In this document: positions 21,058 through 32,845 of the stretch, one piece after another | How the letters are laid out: each line of letters opens with the position of its first letter | Position numbering within the stretch: position 1 is the first letter of the stretch | Assembly: GCA_004335835.1 (NCBI GenBank) | Contig: RWJK01001320.1 | Span: 133,490-197,489, forward strand | DNA from: Scenedesmus sp. ARA3 | Lineage: Eukaryota > Chlorophyta > Chlorophyceae > Sphaeropleales > Scenedesmaceae | DNA length: 64,000 nt | Direction: 5' to 3' | Notes under the pieces: model-generated | What the model was told of the DNA's origin: nothing | What the model saw: only the letters and a program-made list of their open reading frames with translations | Database searches by the model: none | Program-made: the position numbers and the translations under genes

Positions 21058-23843
21058 ATGGCTTCAGGCACTGTTGGATACCTAGTGATCACAGCCATCG
21101 AGGCATCTGGCAAAAACAAGGATGAAAACTATGTTTGGGATTCATCTGATTTTGAAGGCTACGTGAAGGGTAAGATCCTGGCCTGCTGCTCGTTCCCACC
21201 AACCTGCACTAAAGGCGTGGCAACCCTTGAGCCAACAACGGGTGCCTTGCTGCTGCAGTTGAGCTGCGAGGAGGAGCCCGGAATATCAAGGTGTCAACCA
21301 AGAAGGCGGGTGTGCAGGGCACAGCTATCCTTTGGAATGAAACCATGACGCTGTGAGTGAACGTACTGCTACTGCTGGAATCATTTGTTCCAGTTGCGAT
21401 GCGCAACAATGCTATCCCTCTGCATGTATGTATGGCTGTTCAACAGTTGAAGAAGGCAATCAGGATGCATGCTGGCACCAAGGTTCGTCACAACGCATGT
21501 TTAAGCTGACGCACAAACAGCAGTGAGTTGCCGTACCCTTGCACAGTATGATCTGCCTCTGTAGACCCGTCGCATCAAACAGGCGACATGATACGTGGCT
21601 CATGCATCACGTTCCCGACCACCATCCTTTACATTGTCTAGCTGCAGCTGCAGCTGCGTCTGCACTAGGCCTGCTTCAGCTTCGCTGCTTCAACGACCAG
21701 GCACCCTGCAGCTGGATGCATTGCCAATTCCCTCCCATCATTTTCATCACTGAAGGCAGTGCCTAGTGCCTCACGATCCTGCTAGACCTCTGTGTGTGCC
21801 ACACGCCTCGTTCAGCGGTCTCTCCGACATGCTGTGCCACGCACTGCTGCCTGCATGCTGCCGTTTTGGCTGCAGCGAGGTGACGGAGGCCGGAAAAGAG
21901 CTGCGGGTGTTGCTGTGCCTAATCTAGCATGCTCGTAGTCCTATACTTCCGTTGATGATGCCTTTTCCTGCGCTGCTGCCTGGGTACTGCTGCTGCTGCC
22001 GCCGACATGCAGCGAGGTGCTGGAGGGCGCAAACGAGCTGCGCGTGATGCTGTGCCGCGACAAGCTGGTGCAGTCGGGCAGCGGCGTGAAGCGCGGCACC
22101 AGCGTCATCGCAGCATGCGGTGAGCGCAGCAGCAGCAGCAGCAGCAGCAGTGACAGACGTCACAGCAGTGGCAGGCGGCAGCACTACCAGCAGCTGCACA
22201 GCAGCGCGCGGCACCAACCTCAGCCATGGCCAGGCGGGGTTGCACGGTACAGCAGCAGCAACGGTGGCGGCAGTGGCAGCCACTCTGCTCAGCAGCAGAA
22301 ACGGCAAGCATTGGCTGCTGCCTCCGGCATAGCAGATGCAGCTACCCTTCTCTGTGTAAACCTGCAGTGATTCCTGGCTTGGGAAGGGCAAGGGCACCAG
22401 CAGCAGCACAAGCAGCAGCGGCCTCTTGCACGCTGCTCCTCCTGCTTCACTTCAGCGCCCCGCACCTCACTCTCCAACCTCAACTGCCACCCTCAACTAC
22501 TGTCCCCATCTGCCATGTGCTGCGCTGCAGGCATCTTTGTGTCGGACATCCTGGATGCCGTGCCCATCGACAAGTACTTTGAGCTGTTCAAGCCCTCGGC
22601 AGGCGGCGAGGGAGGCTTCATCCGGCTGGGGCTGGACTTTGTGAAGGACCCCAACGACCTGCCACGCAGCCGCGGTGAGGCTGACAGCCCGGTGGCGCTT
22701 GGCAGCCTGCATTTAGGCAGCCTGCATTGACAGCCTGCTGTTGAAAGGGAGCTTGCAGTGAGCTGTTACGCACTCTTGTAACAAATAGCTGCAATCTTAG
22801 CATGTGAAGATGTGACAGCCTGCTGTGACAGCCTGCATAGGCAGCCTGCTCTGAGAGCCCGCGGTTGCTTGGCTGCAGCAGGGTGCGGTGACAGCCTGTG
22901 TTGACAGCCTGCAGTTGCTGCAGCCGGCGGTGCTTGATGCCCGCAGGGGGCGTGTGGAGCAGCGCCTCACGTTGTGTTTGCCTGTGCTCACTCTGGCTAG
23001 GGGTTGCCGGCTCAACAGGATGGGCCTGTGTGGCTGGCTGTGGCTGCGTGCTTGTCTTGCTGCGCTATTCCTTTCAAAAAACTCAACTTTTTTTCATTGT
23101 TCTAACAAAAAAATTTCCTGTTTAGTCTTTTTGAAAAAGTGCCAAACAATAGAAAAGCCTCTTCCCTTTTCTAGTCCATTCAATTTTTCCAATGTGACGG
23201 GCGGTGTGTACTCCCGATCGCTGCGTGCAGCTCCAGTTACGCTGTGTGCCAGGGCTGCGCTGGCAGGCCCACATGGTAGCAGCCGACCACGGCTGCCCGC
23301 TTGCGCTGCTGCTGCTGCTGCTGTGTGACTGTGTGCTTTGCTGCCGCTGTCCGCGTGCTGCTGCTGCAGATGCGGTGCCAAACGGGCTGCCAGCTTCCGG
23401 AGGGGCTGCTCAGGATGCAGGCAGCAGAAAACGCAAGGGGTGCGTGGCTTGCACAGCAGTAGCTTGCAAGGCAGTGCAGCACCGCAGCACAGCAACGCAT
23501 CACCTGCGTATGGTTATGGCAGTCCGTTTGCAAGCAGCAGCCATGCTTGTTGGGGACGGACGTGCACTTTGCACAGCCTTATGGATGACGCTGGTCCTGT
23601 GAGTGATCAGCACTGTGATGTTGTGTGCTGCAATCTGCTGACAGCGTACCTTGCCCCTGCCTCTGCTGCTGCTGCTGCAGGCGTGGTGCCGCTTGGAAGG
23701 TGCCCCTGGTGCTGCTGTCGCTGGCTGCTGCGGGCGCTGGCGGCTTCTTTGGCTGGAAGCATTACCAGGAGACCAAGGACAAGGACAGCAGCAGCAAGAA
23801 GGACAGCAGCAGCAGCAAGGACAGCAAGAGCAAGAAGAAGTAA
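21058..23843 (+). CDS. C2-domain protein with C-terminal membrane segment
   Basis: Predicted 229 residues. Exons: 21058-21169, 21259-21352, 22013-22119, 22531-22674, 23370-23439, 23681-23843. Residues ~5-150 read as one C2 beta-sandwich (VGYLVITAIEASG at the start, GTAILWNETMTLEV, ELRVMLCRDK, IFVSDILDAVPIDKYFEL), likely lipid- or protein-binding. A basic stretch (SRKRKGRG) precedes a hydrophobic segment (VPLVLLSLAAAGAGGFFGW) and a Lys/Ser tail ending KSKKK, so it may be tail-anchored. The exon 5 donor at 23440 is my choice; a longer exon to 23588 also keeps frame but adds Cys-rich, unlikely sequence. Intron 2 carries a duplicated exon 3 start with a stop; intron 4 carries a mitochondrial-rRNA-like block. 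The family is clear, the exact role is not. Confidence 0.8.
21872..21919 (+). pseudogene. Duplicated pseudo-exon (copy of C2 gene exon 3 start)
   Basis: Matches 22008-22056 across the acceptor and first ~44 nt of exon 3. The acceptor CAG is intact. Joined to exon 2 it stays in frame, then reads TAG at 21925-21927. It could therefore act as a poison exon if it has a usable donor, but none is obvious. Confidence 0.75.
23064..23212 (-). other. Probable nuclear copy of a mitochondrial SSU rRNA 3' fragment
   Basis: About 150 bp of sharply AT-rich DNA in C2 intron 4. On the minus strand it carries GTACACACCGCCCGTC (23211-23196), the near-universal sequence at the small-subunit rRNA decoding site. 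The bases after it fold as a long hairpin: GAAAAA pairs with TTTTTC outside, AGAAAAG with CTTTTCT inside, round a GGAAGAGG loop, as expected of helix 44. Sequence just after the decoding site differs from what I recall of chloroplast 16S, and the AT bias suggests a mitochondrial source. Ends are judged by base composition only. Confidence 0.7.
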
Positions 23844-26800
23844 TGCCGCACAGCGCTTCTGAAAGCTGACATCGCCGCAGCGCTGGCGGGGCTTGTTGTT
23901 GCTGGCCTGCAGCTGCGGCTCTGCAGGCTTGGCAGTAGCCAAGTGGCAGGCAGCCGTGCTGTGCGTTGAGCTAGCATGTCAGACATATGTTGCTGCAGCT
24001 TGGGGCTGCGCTGAGAACTGCTGCAGCTGTTGCGATGCAGTTTATCATGAGGGGTTGTGGCTGCTTGTGCATGTGGGCTGCGCACCAGCAACAGCGTGCT
24101 ATGTTGGCAGTGCTGTTTTATGAGCACGCATGAGTTGGTTATGCACGTTTATCGGCTTGCAAGTTGGGTGGTTGTGGCTGTTGTCAGGTGTGCTGTACGG
24201 GACCAGTCTTCAGGAGGGCGGGGGGTAGCGCAGATGGCAGTGGGGATGTTGTGTTGTGCTTGGCTGCAGTGAAGGCAGGGAAGGGTGCTGCTGGGGTCGG
24301 GCGGGGTTTTGGGCAGGCCTAGCTGGACTGTGAGCGTTTGTGAGCCTCAAGTGCAGGGCAATTCAAAGTCGATTGCGTGTGGTGTTCGTGCAGTGGTAAG
24401 CGGTAAGCAGTAATACCGGTGTGCAGGTCCTGCAGTGTATATGGGCCGGCAGTAGCCCAGCTTGCGGAATGCGCCGCGCATGCAGCGGGACGCGTAGTGC
24501 CAACGCCAAACTTCAGGGCTGTTGTGGCAGCAGTGCAGCAGTTTCAGCTGCCTTGGCTGTTGGCTGCTGCAGCAGCGTCGTGACAAACAATAGTTGCGTG
24601 TTAGACCACCGTGCATGGTGTAACAAGACGAATCTATACACACGGTGTGACAGACTGAGGATGTTACTGACAACACAGCACCAGGACTACCTCTGACTAC
24701 AAAGGAGCAGAAGGCCGTCAGTGCCGTTGCCCCCCAGGCCATCGTGGCTACTGAGGGCGGCACTGACCAGGTTTTGTTTTGAATGCAGGTAATACTAGAA
24801 CAAGTAGGAGGAGCAGCAGCACCACAACCTTGAAGTTGAAGTAGCCATGCTGGTCTTGGGGGGCCCCTTCTTGCTATGTGAGTACCCATTATGTTGCATG
24901 CAATGATTTACCTGCAATGATTGACCTGCTTGCACGTTGTACCAATTTTATACTGCAGTCCACATATCAGTTTGCAGTCAGGCCTGCTGCCGCCACGTGG
25001 TGCTGTATGCACAGCAAAGCTCACATTGTAACACACAATAGCGATGGTTTGTGATTGTGCAGAGGTGGTGGGGAGCCGTCTAGCTATGTGGGTATGCGTG
25101 ATGTTGCATTATGCTTATTTCGTAATGAATGCAACCGGCAACTTCCTGTATATAGAGGTGGTGGTCAATGCAGCTTCTTGTCTTCATGACATGATGTTGA
25201 CTGTATGTGAGGCGCACGTTGACCTTGTGCTCTCGATCTGTGTGGATGCGTGGCCGACTGTAAAGGCCGGCCATATCCTCGGCAAATGCGCCTGACAGCT
25301 GCCAACAGAAGCCGATCAAGAGGCGTGTGTGCTGCGCACCATTGTTGGTGCGAGTGTTGTAACGCTCTCACGGTGCAACTCTGACCGGTACAGCATAGTG
25401 AATTATTCTTGTTGCAGTGCAAAGCAGTCACATTAATGAGAAGTTTCTTGCCGATGCAACCTGCGGCTGAGGTCAAGTCGCTCATCCATTCGGCGACTCG
25501 ACGGATCGGGTAGTCGCGGTCGCGTACGTGAGGCCAGATTGGCAGCCGTTGCCAGGATCCTGTTGTGCCTGTAGTTGCAAGGTGCAATAGGAGGTAAATA
25601 TTCACGGCACGCGTGCAGTCGCTCCTGTTCTTCGCTTCGGGTGGTCATCAGAATGCAGGGCCAGCACTGCCTGCCTGAAGCCGATTGCCCACAGCGGTCA
25701 CAGTGCCACCAGTGCATCATTACGTTACCGATAACACCGCCTGCTAGTACTCATGGTATAACAGATTTCAGAGCCTGCAGCACCCTATGCTACAGCCGCA
25801 CCCATCAACTTGAAAGAAGAATAACCACCACAGCACAGCCAGGGATGCTGCTAGCCACGAGCAGCGAACTGGCCCAAGGCACAGAGGCAATGCCTGCACA
25901 AGGTGGTAAGGCTGTTGACAAAGGGTAACAACTTGCTCCCCCGCGGCCCCATACACTGTGCATGTGCACACTAGCAGTGACACATGTAACACAGATGGCA
26001 TGCGGCTGTCATGATGTGTCCGGTTGAGCTGCCGGCCCTGCGCCCCACCGGCATGCGGTTGTAGTGATAGTAGATGGAAGATGCAGGATGTTTGACATCA
26101 AGTTGATGCTGCATGTAGGGCTGATAAATGCCGCCTGGTGCAAATGCACTGAAGGGGCCTCACAAGCGCCCCTGACATAAGGACAAACATGGCAGCGCAC
26201 TGCACTAGACCTAGACGTGGCGGCAGCAGCCAGCATGTGCAGCTAGCTGCTGCTGCAAATCCAAACCAGCGGCTTGCTGGTTCAAACACGCTGTGAGCAG
26301 AGCCAACACAACACTGAACAGGAGAAACAACACAAGCTGCTACAGCGATACGCACAGCATTAAGCTCCTGACCGATCACTTGTCTGCGCACAGCCCCACG
26401 GGACGGCAGCACGCCAAGTGCATTGCAACCGCCCCGTGCTGACGATTGCGCTGCAACGATAGCCACCAAAAGACGCAAGCGCGCAATGCTTGAATCAATG
26501 CTGCACGTGGCTGCAAATATGCAGGGTGCATGTCCAAGCAACCTCAACACCATGCCCGCTACCTGACCCTCATCTGGCCAAGCCAGGCCTGCTACTACAA
26601 CAGACTCTTGCAGAATGCAAACTCGTCATCAGGCCATGCTGTGCGCTGTGCAAAACCTAAAGAAACAGGCAGCGGCACTGCCTGTTGCGCTGTAATGCGC
26701 GTTGTGCTGAATTTGCACCGCATGCCACCAAGGCCTCCAAAAGCCCTGCAGCCTTAGAAGTGCCACGGTACCCTGTGCAGACAGCACCTCAAGAATCAAC

Positions 26801-27865
26801 AGACTGCTCGATACATCAAGTCCTGTGCAGAGGTGCGGCTGCAGCTGATACAAGTGCAAACCATGGACAATTGCACGCGCCGCATGATGCACAACCATGC
26901 ACCAGCACGAGCGTGCGGCTCTAGCGGAGCCACTCTCGAGACCCTCGTCTTCAATACAATTATGCTGCCAGCACCACCACAACCCCTCCCACTCCCTAAA
27001 ACCATCAGTAAGGCGCACGGTCGGCAAAGCTGAGCTGCTAGCATCTCACCATTGATTCAACTTGCCAGACGATCTGTGCGTTGCAGCTGTGGCGGCTGCG
27101 CCCATGCAGCAGCCGCAATCACACTGCTTGTGCCATTTGCAACCAAACCAGCGCTGACGGTGCAGCGCTGCAGAAAGGACAACACAAGCGGCAGGCGCCC
27201 TGCATGCTTGCATGGCCGCACACCAGGAACGCATTAGGAGACCCCGCATGCACGCAAGCTGCCTACAACATCTACAGCCAATTGAGCAGCGGCACAGGCG
27301 CAACGCCAACCGCACAGCAGCCTCGGCCTGGCTCCTACCAAGCGCACAACAACAGTGGCCTGGCTCCTACCAAGCGCACAGCAACAGTGGCCTGGCTGCG
27401 ACCAAGCGCTGCAGGCAACCAAGCCAAGCTGCGAAGACATGCCGCGCCCGCCTCCAGCTGCACTCACTGCACAGCGCTGCACCTGCTGTCATATGGCAGG
27501 CAATGCAGCGCACACGGCTGACAGCAGCTGCAGCCGCAGCAACGGCGGCTGCCGCCGCCGCCGTCGCAGCCCACGAGCTGCACAATACATGCTGCTGCCG
27601 CACCGCCGACGTCGTGCCTGGCTGGCACACCTAGCGCCGTCCAAAGGCACCAGGTGTTTGCCCTAGCAAGAGCGTGCCATGGGTTGCCGCACCATGCCCC
27701 TGATCGCGCAGCCGTCGACTGAGCCCCTCATGCACACACTCATGCTGCTGCTGCTGCTGCGGTGTAACTCTAGCCTAGTGCTATCGCATCAGACCTTCGG
27801 GTAGCCCAGCAAAGCTGCTGCTGCTGCTGCTCCTGCGCGTGTTGCTCTAGCCTAGGACTATCTGC
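23844..27865. other. 4-kb region without a convincing gene
   Basis: No chain of exons with family resemblance was found. At 24649-24783 a plus-strand frame (after an AG, ending TGA) reads a Thr/Glu-rich peptide unlike the Cys-rich chance frames around it, for example TTKEQKAVSAVAPQAIVATE; it could be a last exon. On the other strand, 24861-24752 reads a hydrophobic segment VVVLLLLLLVLVLPAFK. Both cannot easily be real. A 32-bp tandem repeat lies at 27325-27415, and CTG runs precede the SnRK2 stop. Confidence 0.4.
27325..27415. repeat. 32-bp tandem repeat, about 2.8 copies
   Basis: Unit GGCCTGGCTCCTACCAAGCG... starts at 27325, 27357 and 27389 (third copy partial and diverged). Confidence 0.85.
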
Positions 27866-30800
27866 TCAGGCCTCTGGGTAGTCCAGTGATGCCTCGTAGC
27901 TCTCCATGGCATCGTCAATGTAGTCGTCTGTCTCCTGCAGCCCGGTGAAATTGCTGGTGCCCGGGTGCCGCGAGTCCTGCGCAGCAGCAGCACACAGGAG
28001 CACACACAGCAGCGCAGTGTCACTTCACAATGCAGTTCGTGCATTATGCAGTTGCTGCACACCAGTGGTGCATTGCTGTGTCAGTTGATAGCGCTGCCCT
28101 GCAAGGCACGAGAGAAGTCGTGAGGCGACAGCGCATTTAACTGCCCCACAGCACCCTGCGGCGCAACAGGCACCAACAGACAGCAGAAGACACGCAACAC
28201 AGTCAACACAGCTGATGCAGAACTGCAACACTGCCAGCCCATACCTGCGCCCGCTGAGGTAGCTGCCAACGCCAATGCACTAAGGTCGCACAGTACAAAG
28301 CAAAGTCATGCAGCAGGGCAAAGCCATGTGTATGCTTTACGCGCCTGCACAATCATAATCAGATCATCAGATAATCCATCAACCCATAGCCATCACGCCA
28401 TCAGCCCTGTGCCCCAATGAAGCGGCAAAAACAGCAAGCGATTATCAGCAGAAAAAAAGGAAAGAAGAAAAAACGCACCTGCACGATGCGGGAGATCTCC
28501 TCCACGCTCTGCAGCCCCTCCGGCAGCGGCTGCGGCCTGTCGTTCATCTCCTTCACGCCCGGCGGCAGGTTCTTGCAGTACCAGGGGTGGTCGTAGATCT
28601 GCGCCACGTTGATGCGGGCCGCGGGGTCTGCCACCAGCACGCGGCGCAGCAGGTCGTGGCCCTCCGGCGACAGCTTGATGTGGCTGGGTATGTGGTAATC
28701 CACCTTGAGGATGCGCTGCAGACGCGAAACCAGGACAACAGCGCAGTACGGCAGAGTAAGAGGTCAGGCCGATAAGAGAGGGCGAGAGGCAGAGAGTGAT
28801 GTGGCTGGGACGTGGTGGTCCACACTGGGGATGCGCTGCACAGGCGTGAGGAGAATGAGAGGAGAATGGTGAGAGCGAGAAGTTGTGAACGCCACACTCA
28901 GCGAGTCAAGTAAGCATGGTGTGGCTGAAACATCGCAAGTTGAGCTGGATGCCGCATCACGGACAGCTGGCTACCCCGCTCAGCCAAGCATCCTCTCTGT
29001 TTGTTTGCTGCCCATGCCTGCCTGCCGCCCGCCCCACCTGGATCATCTTCTGCAGCTTCTGGCTGTCTGTCTTGTCCTCTGGCCGCTCGAAGGGGTACGC
29101 GCCCACCAGCATCACGTACAGCATCACGCCGCAGCTCCAGATGTCCGCAATCTGCGCGCAGCGCGGCACGAGCGGGGTGCGCGCAACGAGCATGTCAGTC
29201 GCTAGGCAGCTCTCTAGAGCGACACTGGCAGCTAGCGGCCAGTTGTCCAAAGCACGGCAGTGTGGGGTTTCAAAACAAGTCACAAGCACGTAATTCTTAA
29301 AACAGCACGTTTTCATGCAAATAGGTATCATATCTTGCTGCTGCTGCTGCTGCTGCGCGGGCCTACCTTGCCATCATACGTCTTGCCGCGCGTGGTGAGG
29401 ATGACCTCTGGTGCTAGGTACGCGGGTGTGCCCACGCGGCTGCCTGGTGCTGACTGGAACTTCTCGTGCTGCGCACAGAACAGATATGAACAGCACGCAC
29501 CACATGTGCGAGGAGCAACGCAGCACAGCAACACGTAAGTCGGCTAGCAGGTAGAGTTGAGGGCGGAGTTACAAGGTGGAGCAAGAACCTGCCGGGCCTG
29601 CCTTCTTAGAAAATCGCACAGGACACCTTGGCTGTCCTCTGCCAAGTACAGCTGTACTGTCAACACAGATTCAGGCTGATACACTGCCACAGCGGTGCAA
29701 AAACGACCCCAACAGGATCCAAATGCATGTGGCCTGGTACCGCAGCCACTGCACCTCTCCTCTCACTTGTACCTTGGAAAGCCAGATTTGTGGCTCGCTA
29801 CACTGCCGCTGAGGTGCACGACAGAGAAAGACATCGCCAATGGCCTGGCATTTCCATCTCCTGCAGCTGCTCTCACCTTGGAGTAGCCGAAGTCGCAGAT
29901 CTTGACCAGCGGCCGCGGGCTGCTGTCCAGCAGCGTGTTCTCCAGCTTGATGTCGCGGTTCACCACGCCCTGCGGGACACAGGTAAGACATGTGACACGT
30001 AACCAAGGAGAAGAAGGTTCAACACGAGCAACATGTGCATGAATACTGTACAAATAGGTAGGAGGTGTGACCACAGTGAGGTGGTAAGAGGCAGAGGTAT
30101 GCAGCCCTGCTGGCCTGGCCAGGTAAGGCCAGGCGCTGGTACATTGCAGGTTGAACAATCAACGGCAGCAATGCACAGCAAGCGCAAACGGGTAAAGGAA
30201 GACCCTGAACAGTGCAGTGCGTATCCATGCAAGCAAATGCTGTGCGTCCTACGCGTCCAAGGTTCTCTCTGCCACCTGCTGCGCTGCAGTATCCTTGGCT
30301 GCTGCTGATTTCATCTCAACTGTCACATAACCACTGCTGCCATCTGGCGCGCTTGTTCCAATCTCACGCTGCTGCTCTTCCTGCCAAGAGCCCCACCAAC
30401 CCCAAGCACACAGCTCTCGCTGCACGCTGCATCAACTCCATCACTGCTTCTCGGCCCAAACACCACAGATGGCGCTGCGTACTGCCATGCTGGATGTGGC
30501 AGCCTGTAGCATACGCTCCTGCTCCTGCTGCTGCTGCTGCGCTGCTGCAGTTGCCTCACACACCGCGCCTCCTGCCGCTGCCCGCACTTCACGCTCCTGC
30601 TGCTGCTGGCACCCCCACTGCTCCTGCTGCTGCCGCTGCTGCTGCTGCTGTTGCTGCTGCGCACCATTCTGTGGCAGTAGTCCAGCCCCACGATCAGCTG
30701 CTGGAAGAACCAGCGCGCCTCCTCTTCCCGCAGGCCATTCTTCTTCACCACGTACTCAAACATGTCGCCGCCCGACGCGAACTCCATGGCAATGCCCAGG

Positions 30801-31687
30801 TACTGCTGCGTGAGGAAGACCTGGAGGAAACAGCCAAACACAGTGCACGTGTACAGCGCAGTTGCAGAGTACCGCAAACATCGTTCATGAGAGGGGCTGC
30901 AGTGGCGAGCAGGCAGGCAGTGCAGCTGCTGCAGGAGACTGTGTGTGTCGTGGGGTGCAGGCGGCAGCGTAGCGGCTGCTGTGATGCACCACTTGTGCAC
31001 AGCAGGTGTGCATCCACTGCTGTACTGCCTCCCTTGAACCATGCTATCCCTGCCGCCTGCTGCTTGTTGCTTGGTTACCAAAACAGGCAATGTAAGACTG
31101 TAGCTGTTACTGCGTTTGCCACCATTACTGCAAGTGGAGCACAGCTGCTACAGCTGCACTGCCAGCACAGGCAGCAGTTACAACATGTTCGCCCCAGCCT
31201 GCTGTGCCAGCTGCTGAAGCACACCTCCTTGAATTGTACGATGTGAGGGTGCACCAGACATCTGTGGTTGAGGATCTCGCGCTCTACGTACTTGGTGACC
31301 TGCACAGGACAGGCAGCAGAGGGCAGGTGCATGTGCAGCAGTGTGCATGAGTGACCTCCTGGGGCTCTTTGAAGGGTAACAGGCCCCACAAGCAACGAAG
31401 GCGACATGATCAAATGCTACGTTCATGATCTGTGCCGATCTCACACCTTATCGCCCCTCTCAATAAACTTGCAGGCGATGAGCTCCCCAGTCTGCTTGTC
31501 GCGTGCCAGCTGCACGAAACCAAACGTGCCGCTGTTCAAATCTCTTATCTGCAGCAAGAACGTTCAGCGTTAGCTACGGGTGCGCGCGCAGCATCTTGAC
31601 GCAGGACCGAGGAAATATGTTTGCAGTGCCTGCCTTCTCGTATCGCGGATGGCCCTCCAGCGGCTCTGGTTTTGGCGTACGCTGCAT
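27866..31687 (-). CDS. SNRK2: SnRK2-type serine/threonine protein kinase
   Basis: Predicted 347 residues, the usual SnRK2 length. Exons: 31687-31634, 31548-31447, 31299-31225, 30820-30665, 29969-29877, 29468-29367, 29151-29038, 28715-28479, 27976-27866, all multiples of three. Exon 1 supplies PRYEK and exon 2 the Gly-loop [15 protein letters not shown] and the ATP Lys (ACKF, ~45). The catalytic loop reads [10 protein letters not shown], with Asn for the usual His of HRD, then CDFGYSK (Asp ~155), the activation loop [16 protein letters not shown], and [20 protein letters not shown]. The C terminus has the SnRK2 EISRIVQ segment and an Asp/Glu-rich tail. Intron 1 begins with GC, not GT. In plants these kinases act in osmotic, nutrient and ABA signalling; in green algae in sulfur or stress responses. 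The target here is unknown. Confidence 0.93.
28795..28852 (-). repeat. Intronic copy of the SnRK2 exon 8 start plus acceptor
   Basis: Matches about 28674-28725. It keeps a CAG acceptor and CGCATC start, but reads [12 protein letters not shown] in place of [12 protein letters not shown] and soon hits TGA. A non-coding relic or decoy. Confidence 0.75.
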
Positions 31688-32845
31688 GATTATCGCTGTT
31701 TGCAGAGCTCAAAAGCACAAGGAGGTCCAGATAGCCAATGAAGGCACTTGTGCTGCTTATGAGTCAAGCAGGTGAAAGTGCTGCTATCTGCACGTCCCAG
31801 CCCAGTTAATGCTCAAATCACTTGAACATGTTGCAAAAGCCAGATTTGCACAAGCGAGAGGGCCCCCAGCTGCAGTGTGCCTGCTACATTCAAATAACAT
31901 AACCTAATGCCAGGTCACACACAAGCTGCTAGTTGCTCATGCTCGCAGAAAGCCAATGCACATGCGAGTAGCCTCCAAATGGCGAGGCACGGCGTTACCA
32001 AGTGCACCAGCAACTCAGGCACAGCCTTCATACCTGGTGCCCACACATGGTGCATGTGGCCAAGGCAGTACAGACACGGTTCGGTGCTACTGCATACAGT
32101 GTATCACAGCAATACCACCACAACCAGCCCATACGCGCCCATAAACTCTTGCATCATAGATGGCCACGTATAGCATCAATTTAGAGCTGTGCTGCACCAC
32201 CTCAAGGTCAGCTCAAGAGTTGCAGGTGCGGAGCCATAATGCCCAGGTGTGTTGACCACAGCTGAACTCGCAGGAGGTGGCCAGGAAAACTTGCTGGCAC
32301 CTAGGCATATGCAGCGTTGGCAGAAGCATGTGTGTGCCGTTTACAAGTGCAGGAAACACATGCAACAGATGATTGCCACCCGCAGCAACAACAGGTCGAC
32401 AGCAATCCTGCAGCCAAGCCACTCCTGCATCAAGCTTGAGTGCACAACGCACACCCTACACCAAAAGCACTCTCTACTCTACGCCAGCTTGCGCCCAGCC
32501 TGCAAAGTTGAAAATTGGCGCAGAGGCCAAAGCATGCACCACCACAGAGCATTGGTGGGAAATAGCAAGCAGCTCCACCAGAGCCAGCCCAGTTCCCTGC
32601 TTCACACGCTTGCCAGCTCCGCCAGCTACCAGCTGCCTCAAAACTGCAGCTGCAGCAGCCCATTTCGCAGCTACAAGCACGCGCGCAGGCACACCCATCA
32701 ACCCGCGGTGCTCTGAGCAGCTGCCAAGTCATGCGCCTCAATGCAGCTGGAGCGCTTCCCACAGCTGCTAAGCCGCAGGAGGTCGCTGTGTGCAGTTTGT
32801 GTCTGGCCTTGGGCAAAGCCTCCATCACCCCAGGAATGCCTGCTG
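31688..32845. other. Intergenic: SnRK2 upstream and bZIP 3' flank
   Basis: Both genes point left, so this is the SnRK2 promoter plus the 3' region of the bZIP gene. No exon recognised. Confidence 0.5.

Noticed and set aside
23440..23602. Longer exon 5 of the C2 gene reading to TGA at 23600, or spliced at 23588
   Set aside because: Keeps frame but adds Cys- and Ala-rich sequence unlike the rest; the donor at 23440 gives a basic stretch leading straight into the membrane segment.
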